Assembly (NCBI GenBank): GCA_030847615.1
Contig: JAUMIR010000001.1
Location: 440,874,687-440,938,686, forward strand
Source: Gambelia wislizenii
Taxonomy: Eukaryota > Chordata > Lepidosauria > Squamata > Crotaphytidae
Length of the DNA: 64,000 nt
Direction: 5' to 3'
Positions 34,884 to 47,440 of the stretch are shown one piece after another. The notes below the pieces were generated by a model, which worked only from the letters and a program-made list of their open reading frames with translations, ran no database searches and was not told the DNA's origin. Each line of letters begins with the position of its first letter. Position 1 is the stretch's first letter. Position numbers and translations under genes: made by a program.

Positions 34884-35340
34884 CTTGTCTACACTATTCA
34901 GAATATTCCACACTCTGACTGGAGTATTCCAGCCCTGGGCCTGTTGCCTGCATTCCATTGCAGCGACAGAGAGGTGTCCACACATCTGTTGCCCATGTGT
35001 GAACCAGTGCTTCTCTTCCTGTGCTGATTGCATCTTCTGAGGCCAGGAATGGTCACATGGCTGAGTACCTTGCAGTAACCTGAACAGATGTGATGTGCAT
35101 GACCCGGCTGGGAAATGGCTGTGCTGACCACCACATGGACCATAGGTATGCAGACACCCGTTGTGGTAACAGAGCTCACCATTTCCTTCAGAAAAACCAC
35201 AGCAAACTGTGATTTTTTTTTTACCACATGTCCACTACATTTTAAGGGGTATTTGCCATAGATTCTTGTTGGAACTGCCCAGACATCATCTGGACAGTTC
35301 AAACTACGATCAGGACAAAAACCCTGCATCGTCTGGAAAA
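34884..35340. mobile_element. hAT-like MITE
   Basis: Left end AGAGGGCTTGTCTACACT. Internal GAATATTCC inverted blocks and GAAGCCAGG-like parts as at 28733. The right end is weak (CCTGCATCGTCTGG). Confidence 0.5.
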
Positions 35341-35427
35341 CTGAGTGCAGGAATGGAGGGAGGTTGTATCAAAGGCTTAAGTTATCATAGCTCTCTATAC
35401 TTCATGGCACATCAGTTCAGGAGATCC

Positions 35428-36302
35428 TGTTGCCTGAATTGCTTGGGGTCCTTGGGGGCCCTCCAATGTCTTAATATTAATTTGGGGAATTTAATTAACT
35501 CAACTTGGCATGCAAGAGGCCAGGCAATGAGAGAATCCTTTAACCTATGTATATGGTTAGGAGTAACAGAGTAGACTCTAAGCCAAAAGGTACAATTAAG
35601 TGATCTTTATTGGAAATTGATATCAACAGCATTTGCACAAACACTCAGGCTTCAGACACTCACACAAGACTATCGACCATAGTTGGAAGTATTTGGATAG
35701 AGGAATAGAGTAAGGGGATGGCAGGCTATACTATACCAATTCTGCAGAGCTGAGATCTCAAAGTAAAGAGAGGAGGTCTGGAAGGCAGAATGGTGACACA
35801 AGCTGACATGGAGTTGAAAGGCAGGGGATTTGTGCACACTTGGGTGGTATTTTAGGGTGATATTTATATGAAATAATTTCCCTGATGGGATGGGAGTTTG
35901 AGTGGAATACAGTGCTTCTCAGAGGTTCCCAGAGCTACACAATGGGTGTTCTGGAAGAGTTAACAATGATTAATGGGTGCTGCATTTGGAACTGAATAAG
36001 AACAGGCAAGATCTTTTGTTGGAAGGGATGAGGGAAGGAAGGACCCATTTTACAAGCATCAAGGACTCTGCTGTCATTGAGTGGATTAGTGAATGACTCA
36101 CCCCCAGGTGTTAATTTCTGACCTGAGTATTTGGATTTGGGGCAATTTCCAAAGGTAACTCCTTTGGTCATACATGAATCCCGCCTTGGTATTTGGGGAT
36201 CTGCTTTACCTGCTAACCCCGTGGATGGCTGCATTGTGCCAAATTATTAAATATAGCCAATTATTATAAATTCCAAGATGGGGGCTATCAAAGTAGGTAA
36301 CA
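35428..36302 (-). mobile_element. solo LTR of an endogenous retrovirus-like family
   Basis: In minus orientation it begins TGTTACC and ends GGCAACA, the TG...CA inverted ends of an LTR. It has a TATAAATA box (complement at 35861-35868) and AATAAA (complement at 35606-35611). The same family lies on the plus strand at 45511-46450: both share TATAAATAT-ACCCT and CTATTCCTCTATCCAAATACTTCC-like words. No internal viral genes are attached. Confidence 0.7.
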
Positions 36303-36496
36303 CTCCTATAAAACTACATCTGCAGACATATCTTTTCTACATAATCTCTGTTTAATCTGTAACGTCATATTTTTTAATATGTACTTCAGTTTTGGAGTTG
36401 ACAAGACAAAGTTTATTGCACTAGAAATCTATACAAAGACTTTGCTAACAATTACTTCCATGAGCATAAGAAGAGGCAAATAACATTTCCAATTGA

Positions 36497-37551
36497 AATA
36501 ATGTTTAACTTAAGCCGCCTGAGGGCTCACACTAAGACTCTAAACTATCTAGTCCGTGAGCTGCTCTTCGCCGATGATGCTGCCCTTGTGGCCCACACAG
36601 AAGCAGCTCTGCAGCGCCTAACGTCCTGCTTTGCAACAGCTGCAGAGCTGTTTGGGCTAGAAGTCAACCTGAAGAAAACAGAAGTTCTTTACCAGCCTGC
36701 ACCACAGAACGAACACCACCATCCCCACATTGCCGTCGGCAAATCTGTGCTCAAGTCCGTTCAGCAGTTCACCTACCTGGGAAGCATCATCTCTTCAGAT
36801 GCCAAGACTGATAAAGAGATCGATCACAGATTAGCAAAGGCATATAGTGCATTTGGAGGACTTCACAAAAGAGTCTGGAGCAATAAACACCTGAGGCGAA
36901 ACACAAAAATCAGTGTGTATAGAGCCATTGTACTGTCTATCCTCCTTTATGGATCTGAAACATGGGTCACCTATCGCCACCACCTACGACTCCTCAAGCG
37001 CTTTCATCAGCGCTGTCTATGCACAATCCTAAATATACACTGGAGTGACTATGTGACGAATGTTGCTGTCCTTGAGCAAGCAGGGATCACCAGTATTGAG
37101 GCCATGATATTGAGAATGCAGCTGTGCTGGGCAGGGCACGTTTCTAGGATGGAGGACCATCGCCTCCCAAAAATACTACTCTATGGTGAACTCGCCACGG
37201 GTCAGCGTAAGAGGGGCGCTCAAAAAAAGTGATACAAAGACTCCCTGAAACAACATCTCAGGCTTGGCCAAATTGATCACCAACAGTGGTCTGCCCTGGC
37301 CTCACATCGGGAGGCATGGAGACGCACTATCCACAATGCTGCAGCCTTATTTGAAAAGTCATGACGAACAAATCTTGAAGAGAAATGACAACGCAGAAAG
37401 AATCACAAGCCGGAAACATCACCCAAGGAGACCTTCTGCTGTGCTTTTTGCAACCGGACTTGTTTATCTCGGATTGGCCTTTTTAGTCATCAGCATGCTT
37501 GCAGGAAGCGCGGGATGAGTCCTTCCTGAATCTTCGTTTGCGAAGAAAAGC

Positions 37552-37582
<31 letters not shown>
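36497..37582 (+). mobile_element. CCHC-finger non-LTR retrotransposon, copy 3 (longest, uninverted)
   Basis: Frame 36501-37232 encodes the end of an RT domain: LLFADDAALVAHTE (catalytic FADD), FGLEVNLKKTEVLYQPAP, YLGSIISSDAKTDKEIDHRL, LLYGSETWVTYRHHLRLL, TILNIHWSDYVTNVAVLEQAG, AGHVSRMEDHRLPK. A stop at 37230 (TGA) breaks the frame. The next frame encodes HNAAALFE and the finger CAFC-x12-H-x3-C. The end carries the hairpin CTTCG-TTTG-CGAAG (37532-37545) and a (GA)n tail. 5' truncated before the first RT motifs. Confidence 0.85.
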
Positions 37583-37586
<4 letters not shown>

Positions 37587-37587
<1 letters not shown>

Positions 37588-38182
37588 TTTTATGATCTTA
37601 AAATAAACTGCTATAATATATTGGTGGATATATTTATAACAAATATTGGGATTTGGTTTTTTGTGTGATTTGAACCATAATTTCTAACATTGCTGTGATA
37701 CCATGGAACTCCTTCTATTCCTACCCCGCCCCCAACTCAAGGCATATTTTAAGTGCCTACACAGTACAGGTTATGTTAAAGGATATTTAAGAATCAGAAT
37801 TCATTGCTGTAGAAATTATATTTCCTATGTAATGTACAGTAATTTTCATTAGGTGAACAGTGAAAGAGGTACAAGCTCAGATTTTCTTTCACCAAGAGCA
37901 CAATCATATACAATCATACACTTTGTTTTTAAAAGCTATCATACGTACAGTAAACCCAGAGTTTACTCTGCATTTCAACCATAACCCTCTATTTCTCTGA
38001 TTCACATTCAAGTTTTGCCTAAAACACCTTCAAGCTGAAAAATTTGTTACATGCAGCAGACTGCTTCCTGGTTAATCTTTCCAGGGTTGTGGGAAGGAGG
38101 AATATAACAAACTAGTGTGGTCAGATTGCTGGACTTGGACTTGTGAGACCCCAATTCAAATTTCCACTTAGTTGTGAAAGTG
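37587..38182. other. no recognised feature
   Basis: Nothing supported. Confidence 0.45.
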
Positions 38183-38408
38183 AAGGCAATTACACAGCAC
38201 ATAGATAATCCAGTTTGAAACTGGATTATTTACTATGGTTCCTTTCTATTGAGTCCTGGGATTTATAGTTTTACAAGGTTTTTAGCCTTCTCTGCTAAAG
38301 CGTGCTGGTGCCTCACAAAACTATAAATCCAAGGTTTCCATAGGAAGGAGCTATGGCAAATAATCCAGTTTCAAACTGGATTATTTATGTAGTGTGGATT
38401 TAGCCTCA
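38183..38408. mobile_element. palindromic MITE, AATAATCCAGTTTGAAACTGG type
   Basis: AATCCAGTTTGAAACTGGATT occurs near both ends around the GTTTTACAAGG core, mirrored as CACAAAACTATAAATCC. Same family as 6739-6963. Confidence 0.75.
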
Positions 38409-38538
38409 GTGAGTAATCTGGGACCTTCCACTGCCTTTCATCCAAACCTAGCATTGGGATTTCAGGAGGAGAAATAACTATGAATACTGACTTGAACTCC
38501 TCAGTGGGAAAAAAGGGATAGTAAGTTAAATAGAGAAA

Positions 38539-38775
38539 GCCAGCATGGTGAAGCGGTTTGAGCATTGGACTGGGACACTGGAACACCAGGGTTTGAATAC
38601 CTGCTCAACCATGGAAACCGATTGGGTGATCTTGGTCAAGTCTCACTCTCTCAGCCTCAGAGAAAGGCAAAGGCAACCCCCCTCTGAACAAATTCTGCCA
38701 AGAAAACACCATGATGGGTTCATCTTAGGGTCACCGTAAGATACCATAAGGCACAACAAAAACAAACAAACAAAA
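38539..38775 (+). mobile_element. tRNA-derived SINE, nearly complete
   Basis: AGCCAGCATGGTGAAGCGG (A box region), GGTTTGAATACC (B box), CAGCCTCAGAGAAAGGC, AATTCTGCCAAGAAAAC, then a CACAACAAAAACAAAC tail. The A and B boxes keep the spacing of a polymerase III promoter. Confidence 0.8.
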
Positions 38776-40355
38776 AATTATCCTCTTCTCTTTACTGTTA
38801 AAACAACATTTGGCAAAAAAGCATCACTATTCTTAGTAGTAAATAAGAAATTGAGGTTAGAAACTCTGTGCTCCAAATGAAACCTCTTTCGGCAGGGGAT
38901 GGCTCACTGTTTCACCACACCTTGACCTGCATGCAGCGTAGGTGCTGGAGTGATCCCATACCCTTCAACATTTCACAGATGAAAACCAGGACACACGTAT
39001 CCAACCACCAACAGCCTGTGGTCAATATGGAAAAATTAGTGAGCAAGATCACACAAACTAGCAAGGCCACAGCAGCCTGCTTAGCCTGAGCCTACTGGGA
39101 AGGGCAAGACTCTATCCTCTCCTGTCCCCTCCCCATTGCTTAGTTAATTTGCAGTCATTAAAGTAAGATGCATGGGCAAAGTGGACAACTGAAGGTGACA
39201 AAGGGAGGAAGTGGAAGGAAGAGAGAGAAAGAGGAATATTTTTAAGAGCAGCTGAAAAGTGGGACAACAAAAGATTAATTGGTGCTGTTCCTGCCAAATC
39301 AAGACAGATGGAGGGTATGTGATCTAGGGTTGTTCTCAGACTGTGCTTCAATGTCCTATGCAGAGAAGTACCTGTGTGTGAAATCACTGCCTTTCGTCTA
39401 GAGCAATGAGGATCTAAGGCTTGCACAGAAACCTAATTTCCCCAGTTGCCTAATCTCAAGTTTGGCCCAGAAACTTGGGTTTAGGGGGCTAACTCTCAAT
39501 TTAAGACCTCAAGGAAACAAGTTTAATCTGGCTACCAACTAGCATTGGTGGTTACAGAGAAGGAATTCACCTTCACCCTTTCTTTCTTTTTCTCTCTGGA
39601 GATTATCAGATGCTCTAAATATAGCATTATCACAATGCCAGGAGATTGCTAAAGGGCTCCACTTTCACATGACGTTGTTCCCCTCTTGTAATGCTTCCAT
39701 TCTGCTCCTGTTCTGCCGGTGCTGTTTTTTTTAGTTAACGCGCTAAGCTGTGAATGGATGTCCCATTCCGTTTCTGTCATGTAATGTCCTGCAAGTGAAA
39801 AAGTGCCCGTTTACTGGTGCAATCCCAGTGTCAATGGGAGGTCCATGCCAGAACACTTCCTGGTGAGACTGGGACATCCAGGTAAGTGACACACTTTTTT
39901 GTACCCTCCCTGGGTTACTTGCAAGGTTTTAAGTTTGTTTAGATGCTTGCTGTAACTTTTTGGCTTGTATTTTACTTTTTATTTTTGAATTTCCTGCGCT
40001 CTCATCTTCTCATGAAAACGGCAGTGAAAATGGCCGGAGTTTCATCTGTAGACCTCCATTCACTCCTGGGCAGAGGTGTACGCACAAATAAGGTAGGTCT
40101 GAAACTTTTAGTTACTCTGCTGGGACAGGGATGGAAGAGGGGTGGAAGAGAAGATTGCGGGATGGAAACACTTTTTTTGTTCCCGTCTGATAATCTCCTC
40201 TGTCTCTGTGGCCAGAAAAAAATTAACCCAGGAAGTCTGGAGGGGCTAAGATCTGCCAAAATAGCCTTGGTTGGCCAAGCATACATCAGGGCTCCTTTTT
40301 GCTCAACTTTGTTCTAGGTTTTTTGTTCCTTCAATAGCTTACAATGGAATCCCAA
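38776..40355. other. no recognised feature
   Basis: No coding or repeat signature that I can support. Confidence 0.45.
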
Positions 40356-40363
40356 GTATATCT

Positions 40364-40973
40364 CTGGCTTTTCTTCACAAACAACGATTCAGGAAGGACT
40401 CATCCCGCCCTTTCTGCAAGCGCGCTGATGACTAAAAAGACCAATCCAAGATAAACAAGTCCGGTTGCAGAAAGCACAGCAGAAGGTCTCCTTGGGTGAT
40501 GTTTCCAGGTTGTGATTCTTTCTGCATTGTCGTTTCTCTTCAAGACTTGTTCGGCATGAGTTCTCAAATAAGGCTGCAGCATTGTGGATAGTGCATCTCC
40601 ATGCCTCCCAATGTGAGGCCAGGGCAGACCATTGTTGGTGATCAATGTGTACAGAGCCATTGTACTGTCTATTCTCCTTTATGGGTCTGAAACATGGGTC
40701 ACCTATCGCCACCACTTATGACTCCTTGAACACTTTCATCAGCGCTGTATATGCACAATCCTAAATATACACTGGACTGACTATGTGAAGAATGTTTCTG
40801 TCCTTGAGCAAGCAGGGATCACCAGCACTGAGGCCATGATGTTGGGAACGCAGCTGCGCTGGACAGGGCACGTTTGTAGGATGGAGGACCATTGCCTCCC
40901 CAAAATAGTACTCTATGATAAACTTGACATGAGTCAGTGTAAGAGGGGCGCTCCAAGAAAGCAATACAAGGAT
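40364..40973 (-). mobile_element. CCHC-finger non-LTR retrotransposon, copy 4, 5'-inverted
   Basis: 40364-40643 is minus-strand 3' end: tail, weakened hairpin, finger codons, DHQQWSALASH. 40644-40973 is plus-strand code SVYRAIVLSILLYGSETWVTYR through RMEDHCLPKIVLYD to a KQYKD end. About 30 bp of code is missing at the inversion point. GTATATCT flanks both sides (40356-40363 and 40974-40981). Confidence 0.8.
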
Positions 40974-40981
40974 GTATATCT

Positions 40982-42867
40982 ACTGTCAAGTAAAACCTAG
41001 TATCTTCAATAGGACCATATTCTGAGGTAAGTGTGCATGGGATATCAATCTTAAAATGACAGTAGGAATTTAATTGTGCTATTTTAAATGTGTTTTTATA
41101 TTAGTAAATACATTTGTCTTTGAATGTACTGGTTTGATTGCATGAAACCTTGTAGAATGTATTTCAATATGTTCCCTTGTAACACAATTCCTTAAGAAGA
41201 TGTTGTACTAGGGCTTGGGTTAAAATCTCTGAAAAGTTGAATATGGTAAGGACTTATTATCAAATGTTATGCACTTCAAATTTCTCACAGTTAATTTAAT
41301 AAATCAGCAATTACTGTTTAAAATAAATGTTAATTCTAGGTATTATTATCTTACTCTCCTATTTAAAAATGTGAACATACTTTTGTACCAAATGATTCCT
41401 TTTGAGTACAATTCCTTATATGTCTCCACCCAACATAGGTAGTCTTTAAAAGCACAAATATTGTAAACCTCTTTAATGCCCTCTGAAACATTGTGTGTGT
41501 GTGTGTGTTTTTAAAAAAAAGTCTATGGCATCTACTTCATTTCCCTCATTATTCTTGTCCTTAAAGAAATCCAAAAGTTAGTGAAGCATGACCCTTCATT
41601 CCTGAGACTACATTGGCTATCCTTAATCAAGCTGTGCTTTTCTAAATGTCTCCATTTAATCTCCTAAAATGCTTTTTAAGACCTCTCCCCCCTGCTACAA
41701 AGGAATCAAAACTAAATGGTCTGTAATTTCCTGAAGTGTTCCCAGATCCTATCTTAAATAATGACATTAGGTTGGCCACTTTCCAGCCATCAGGTCCTTC
41801 CTGAATGCAGTGACTATGTAAAACCTATGTAGAATCTTGGATAAACTCTCCCCTACTGTCTCCTGCAATCTTGGATGTACCGTAGGCTGCTTGACAATAT
41901 GTTTTTTATGGGATGCCATTCCAAACTCTGTTGTATTATGTAATACAAGACAGTTATTTATTTATTTTTAAAAAGACACCTTCCAGAATTTGTCAGCACG
42001 CATACACTTCATAATTCACATATTTGAAACTGTCAGCCTAGATGTCATCCTTCACACATAAAAGCAACTTCTTCAGAGAATGCTGCAAAATAACTGAAAA
42101 GTACCAATAGGTTTAACAATTAAATGTGTAAGGAATGCAGTCATCAGTTCCTTTAACTGATCTCTTAATGTGTTTTTGAAAATCCTTCAAATGCTTACAA
42201 TATAGCAGGTAATGAGTCTGGGGCAATTTTCAGGTGCACTTGGACACCTGGAAAAGAAGGTATAAACCTTTTGACCTAACCACGGGGTGCATACAGAGCC
42301 TTCTCTCTTGAGCTGGCTTATCCTTTGTAGAACATTCATTAATTTTAATCTGGAAAAAAAGAAAGAAAGAAATGACTTATTTCTATTGTCAGTGTGCCAA
42401 AAAAAGAAGGAGTCTGGTGAGGGATCTGTACAGAAAACAGATGAACACAATTACAAGAGTGATGGAAAGATGGTAATGAAGATTAGCCATCATGTTATAA
42501 CCACTGCCCTTCAATCCAGGGAGACCCTGTGGTCCAAAGATGGGTTCATGTTGAAATGACAGGGTGAGATGTGTGTGTGTGTGCAAGCAAGCAAGCATGA
42601 TGCATGCACACACCGAGAACACAAGTAATTGCTGCTCAGATCTAACACTGTTTAGAAACCAAAATCTGGCTTATGCATAACATTGAAGTGTTAGAGTTGT
42701 TGTATATAGAGTTGCTGGGACAGTCCCAAGTAATATCTGGTGCCACCCATGCTGCAGGACACACTCTGGACCTGGCTTTCTGTTCTGGGTGGGATGATGG
42801 TGATCTGGATATGAAGGAACTAATGCCTGTTTTCAGTAATGGACTGGATGAGAGCAAACAAATTGAA
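40982..42867. other. no gene; (GT)n at 41492-41508
   Basis: AT-rich. No family recognised. Confidence 0.45.
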
Positions 42868-42985
42868 ATGAATCCACAGTATAGAAATAATGCAGTTTGA
42901 CACCACTTTAAGTCCTGTAGCTCCATCCCATGGAATCCTGGGATTTGTAGTTTTACAAGGACTCTAGCCTTCTCTTCCAAAGAGT
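42868..42985. mobile_element. palindromic MITE, half copy
   Basis: AATCCACAGTATAGAAATAATGC start and GGGATTTGTAGTTTTACAAGG core as in 6739. The right half is absent. Confidence 0.6.
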
Positions 42986-43957
42986 GCTGGCTAACTGTGC
43001 CTGTCAGTGTTTTTTTTTTTTTAATCTTTGCTGTGTTTGTGTAATTGTGGCAAAAATGATTAAAAATATTTTTATTTTATCATTTTGCTGTTAAGTATGG
43101 AAAGGCAACTAGGGAGATTTTCACACAGGCTATATATCCCGTGACAGGAACAGAACATGGTCAGGAAAGGTTTGATAGTGTGTGAAAGATTTATGTTATT
43201 CCATGGCAGGAACGGGAGAGGAAGTGGCGGGGCGTTAACGGGGCGTTTTGGCCCTGTGTGAAAATCTCGAAAGACAAAAATTTTAAAAACTCAATAGGCA
43301 TTGATTTAGCCTGCTTTGGAATTCTGAGTGGGAGGGGAAGAGAGCAGGAGAGGAGGAGAATCAGGCCCCTTCATGGCACTGACAGCTGTAATGCCGGAAC
43401 TGAAGTGAAGGGACCTATCACACCAGCACCAGCAGCAGAACAATAGCAAAATTTAGAGCTATCGGTGGGCATTTCCTATCAATTAAAAGGGACACCACAG
43501 TAGTGGTTTGAACACATGCCAGCTACAGGACCATCATGACATTATGTGATACTGTTAAGCCATAGATGCTACTATCCTGTTTTAATTTCACTCTTCTAGC
43601 CTTGTGTGTTAATGTCCTTAGTTGGGCCCTGTTCAGATTACTTTAACATGGTCTCTGTGTTTGATGAATGTTTGGAAACTTCAGCTAGTGCAAATGTGGT
43701 CAGAGTGTTGACTAGGCTGGTTACTCCCTTGTTTACAACAGTTTCAGTGGACACTAGTCCAATTCCTCACACAAGTGAAAAGTTGTGTTAGTTGTAACCT
43801 ATAAAATTTTATAAGACTTGTGTCCAGGCTATATGAAAAACCATATTATCCCACATAACATAGCTTGGGATTTGAGATGTGAGAGAGGTCATTCTCTTTC
43901 ATTCATGCCACCTTGAAAGTCATATTATGTGAGGATGCAAGAGAGAACCATCATGTG
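42986..43957. other. no recognised feature
   Basis: Nothing supported. Confidence 0.45.
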
Positions 43958-44551
43958 GGTTGTCTAGATGGTAAAAATACTCCTCATAGAATGTGAGGAG
44001 AATACCTTTTGTCACAATGAGAAGCAAATGAGATTCATGGTATTAGGAAAGCCTTTACAACTTTTCCCAAAGTTTTAAAAATAATGCTTGGAAATGTGCA
44101 GTACCACTCATTTGTACAACTGATTTGCATTGCAGCACATTCTCAGTGAGGGCAGAAGTAGAAAGCCGATTGGTCAGATGTGTTGGCGGGGGGGGGAGGG
44201 GCTTGCCAGCAATGAAGTGCCCAGAAGCACCATTTTTTAGTTTTCTGTTGTTTTGCTTTGCTGAGGTGACCAAACAGCTTTTTAAAGTGGAAGGTTGCAC
44301 TTGTGCACCTTTGATTTGCAGTTAAAAGAAATACTGTGCACTGGTGACAACTTGTTAAGAATCATAACTTGCGTAATTCACTCTCAGCCACCATCTTGAT
44401 TCACAGGCATGGCTGCATGTTCACATCAAACATGGATAGTTTCACATACCAGTGATTTTTCCAAAGGACTATGGAGACAAATGAACGCTTCTGTGAATTT
44501 GTGTTAATGCGCAGCAATCCACATTATATCTTGTCATCTAGACAAGTCCTT
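43958..44551 (+). mobile_element. hAT-like MITE, long family, best copy
   Basis: GGGTTGTCTAGATGG at the left and CATCTAGACAAGTCC at the right are clear inverted ends. The body has no open frame of interest. Used as reference for the three related copies. Confidence 0.75.
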
Positions 44552-44564
44552 GGTGTCTGCTGTA

Positions 44565-44945
44565 TGACTATGGAACTCACTTCTGAGGGACATTAGTTTG
44601 GCCCCTTCCCTGTCATCCTTTCATCAAAAGGCAATAGCTTTCTATTCAGCGGGCCTTTGGCAACTGGCTGTGTGCTACAGACAAAGCTTTAACATGCTGT
44701 ATGTATTTAACTTTTAATTTTTTTTTAACTTATTATCACTGCAGTGTTTTACAACTGCAATTTAGTGTAATTTCTCTCTTATTATAACTAGTTGGACGGT
44801 ATTTTAATTTTTATAACTTAATGAGATGTTATTGGTATCTGTTTTTTAATTACATTGAAATCTGCCTTGGATCACAATTCTAGCGAAAAAGTGGGATACA
44901 AGAGAAATTATAATAAAGGAACAAGGAAATTAAATACAAAATTTG
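44565..44945 (+). mobile_element. L2/CR1-L3-like LINE, 3' end
   Basis: TATGGAACTCACTTCTGAGG, then CTGCCTTGGATCAC and AGCGAAAAAGTGGGATACAAG with an A-rich end. Confidence 0.5.
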
Positions 44946-45491
44946 TATAATATGATTGTATAATATAGAAAACTTAGTCAAGCTTGTACAAGCAAAGATA
45001 AAGGCATTCTATAAAGTGATATTTTCCCCCATGAGAAACTGAGACTTTCTCCACATAAATAGAAGACATTTTTCATCATTTTTCATGTTAGATCTCCAGT
45101 AATATGATGGATATATGTATTTTGCAAAATTGTATAATATTGTATAACAGGAGGTATCTTTTAGTGTTATTAAAGCTACTCTATGAGAAGTAAGTGAGAA
45201 AATAGTCAGAAAAGAACAGCCATAGAGGACTACGGACTGGGCAAGTTAGAAGGGGATGCTCCCATTGTATTTGCCGACATATTAGCAAATGCTAGCAAGA
45301 ACAGTGTTCTTGTAACAGATTTTTTTCCAAGCGGGCATAATTCTGAGTAGTATGGTTTTAATTATTAAAAACAAATCTTCCAAGGACTGAGAGCAATAGC
45401 TTCTGGTATGTTTGATGATGGAGCTCAGCACAGAAATGGTCTGTTTCCTTAAGTTAAACCATTTTGAGGAAAATATGGTTGAGGGTAGGTG

Positions 45492-45510
45492 AATAAGACA
45501 GCCAGCATGG
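45492..45510 (+). mobile_element. tRNA-derived SINE head (left of LTR insertion)
   Basis: CAGCCAGCATGG is the SINE start. The SINE resumes at 46451 with GTGTGATTGAGCGTTGGACTACGACTCTGGA to about 46485, so an LTR entered a SINE. Confidence 0.6.
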
Positions 45511-46450
45511 TGTTCTTACCTGGCCTTACACCCCCTCCCTCCAATAATTCATAATTTAGCAATATTAGACAATTCACAAAGTCTGCAGTAGACCAAGCCA
45601 ACCACAGATGGGTTCAAGTAAAGGTCACCCAAGAGATTGTCTTGGAAATTCCCCAAACCCAAACACATCCAGGATAAGATTAAGTGCAGCCCCCTTAGAT
45701 AGTTGGTAGGATGGAATGTGCTAATATCCCTGGGTGCACCTGGCAGTGAGTCACACTCTCAAAATAAACAATGACTGGAACACCTATTGTCTACACTCAT
45801 CCCTGCAAACATTTTTCCTTCACACCTTCCACCATCCACTATAAGAAGTAGCCAAAACCCCATCAATGTTAATGTTCCGACCATTCGCAGCAATCAACAA
45901 AGCCGGAGTTTATTTGTCTAACTGTGGAAAACTCACCCAGCCATAGTTTCACTCTCAAAACACCCCCTAAGGGTATGATATTGGGTATAAATATTACCCT
46001 CAAATCATAGCCATGTGTGCAAAGTTCTTCCAATGCTGTTACTCTGCTGGTTTACTGTCGCACCCTCAGATCCAAATTTGAGTCTTTCTCTGCTGCATGA
46101 ATCTCTACTCTCCAGACAGGTAATTATAGCCCATTTCCTAAAACTATTCCTCTATCCAAATACTTCCTCCTAATTCTTTGTTAGCCTTGTATGATTGCTT
46201 GTGACTGTGAGTGCATGTGTGAATGCTCCTGTGATTATTTTTCAATAAAAACCATTTTTATTTCTATTTATTTATTTATTTATTTGGCTTGGAGTCTCCT
46301 CAGTGAGTACTGGTATACACAGGTATGAAGATCCTGAAGTTACCCAACCTTTCACAGTCATACTTTCAAGCTAATTAAAATTCTCCAATATAATATCATA
46401 ACCCATAGGTCACGAGTGGGTCCCACAGACCCCATGCAATTCGGGTAACA
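45511..46450 (+). mobile_element. solo LTR, same family as 35428-36302
   Basis: Starts TGTTCTTACC and ends GGGTAACA (TGTT...AACA). TATAAA lies at 45986-45991 and AATAAA at 46244-46249 in the correct order. A (TTTA)n tract follows the poly(A) signal. The flanking duplication is short and not clear by eye. Confidence 0.7.
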
Positions 46451-46485
46451 GTGTGTGATTGAGCGTTGGACTACGACTCTGGACT

Positions 46486-47371
46486 CCCATTGCAACAGAT
46501 GATGAACTCTATTTTCTTAACTGGAAAGATCCCTGGCAGTTGGAAAGAAGCAAATACAGCATTGATTCCTAAAGAATGGGAGTTGACTTTGACCCCCCCC
46601 CCCAAATATAGACCAATATTGTTGTTGGAAAATGATTATAAGTTGTTTACTTTGACCTTGGCTGATAGGCTTAAAATTATCCTTCAGGATTTTATTCATG
46701 AAAAACTAATGTGGATTTTTTTTTTTACCAAAAAGACAATTGAGAGATAATATCAGAAATGTATTGAGTATATGGGAATATTTAAAACAGCATATTGAGA
46801 AACAAGTTGCACTAATATTTTTGTATGTAGAAAAGGCCTTTGATCATTTAAGCTGAACTTTCTTACTTAGAGTTTTGGAAGAGATGACTTTTGGATACAA
46901 TTTTATTTAATGGATTAGATCAATATATTCATTCAAAAAGTGCAAATAATAGTCAATAGAGAGTCATCTAACCTGTGTGAGATACAAAAATGAACAAGAC
47001 AAGGTTCTTCATTGTCACTGCTCTTATTTATTTTAGTGCTCAAGGTCTTGAACAGAGACATAAGACAAGAAGAGAAAATTAGAGGTATACAAATTTAAAA
47101 ATGATCATACAAGTTAAGGATATTTGCTAATGATTTGGTAATTACCTTGGAAGATCCACTGGAGTCTGTTGATAGGAAAATTAAAAGAATTTTGGGAAAC
47201 AAAAAACGCTGATGCTGATTAAAAATATGAAGACAACTAACTGATTAAGCAGAGTTGAAGAAGAAGACTGGCTTTAAAATTGAAAAAAAGTGAAATACTT
47301 GGGTACTGTTATGACAAATTTGAATTGTAAATCATTCCAAAATAACTATGTTAAGATATGGAATGAAATTA
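46486..47371 (+). mobile_element. L1 LINE fragment, degraded RT region
   Basis: Frame 46466-46750 includes FLTGKIPGSWKEANTALIPK and YRPILLLENDYKLFTLTLADRL, the N-terminal RT motifs of L1 ORF2. Later parts are readable only across many frameshifts, to VKIWNEI at 47365. Confidence 0.75.
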
Positions 47372-47440
47372 CAGTAGTACCCCCGCATCCATGGGGGATT
47401 GGTTCAGGGCCCTCCCACAGATGGTGATGGGTTTGCTCCC
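47372..47440 (+). mobile_element. Tigger/pogo-like MITE, left end
   Basis: TA then CAGTAGTACCCCCGCATCC and GGGGGATTGGTTCAGGG. The right part is not found. Confidence 0.55.

Noticed and set aside
38539..38775. A tRNA gene at 38.5 kb
   Set aside because: The A and B boxes are there, but the cloverleaf is not, and the sequence continues as a known SINE body with an A-rich tail.
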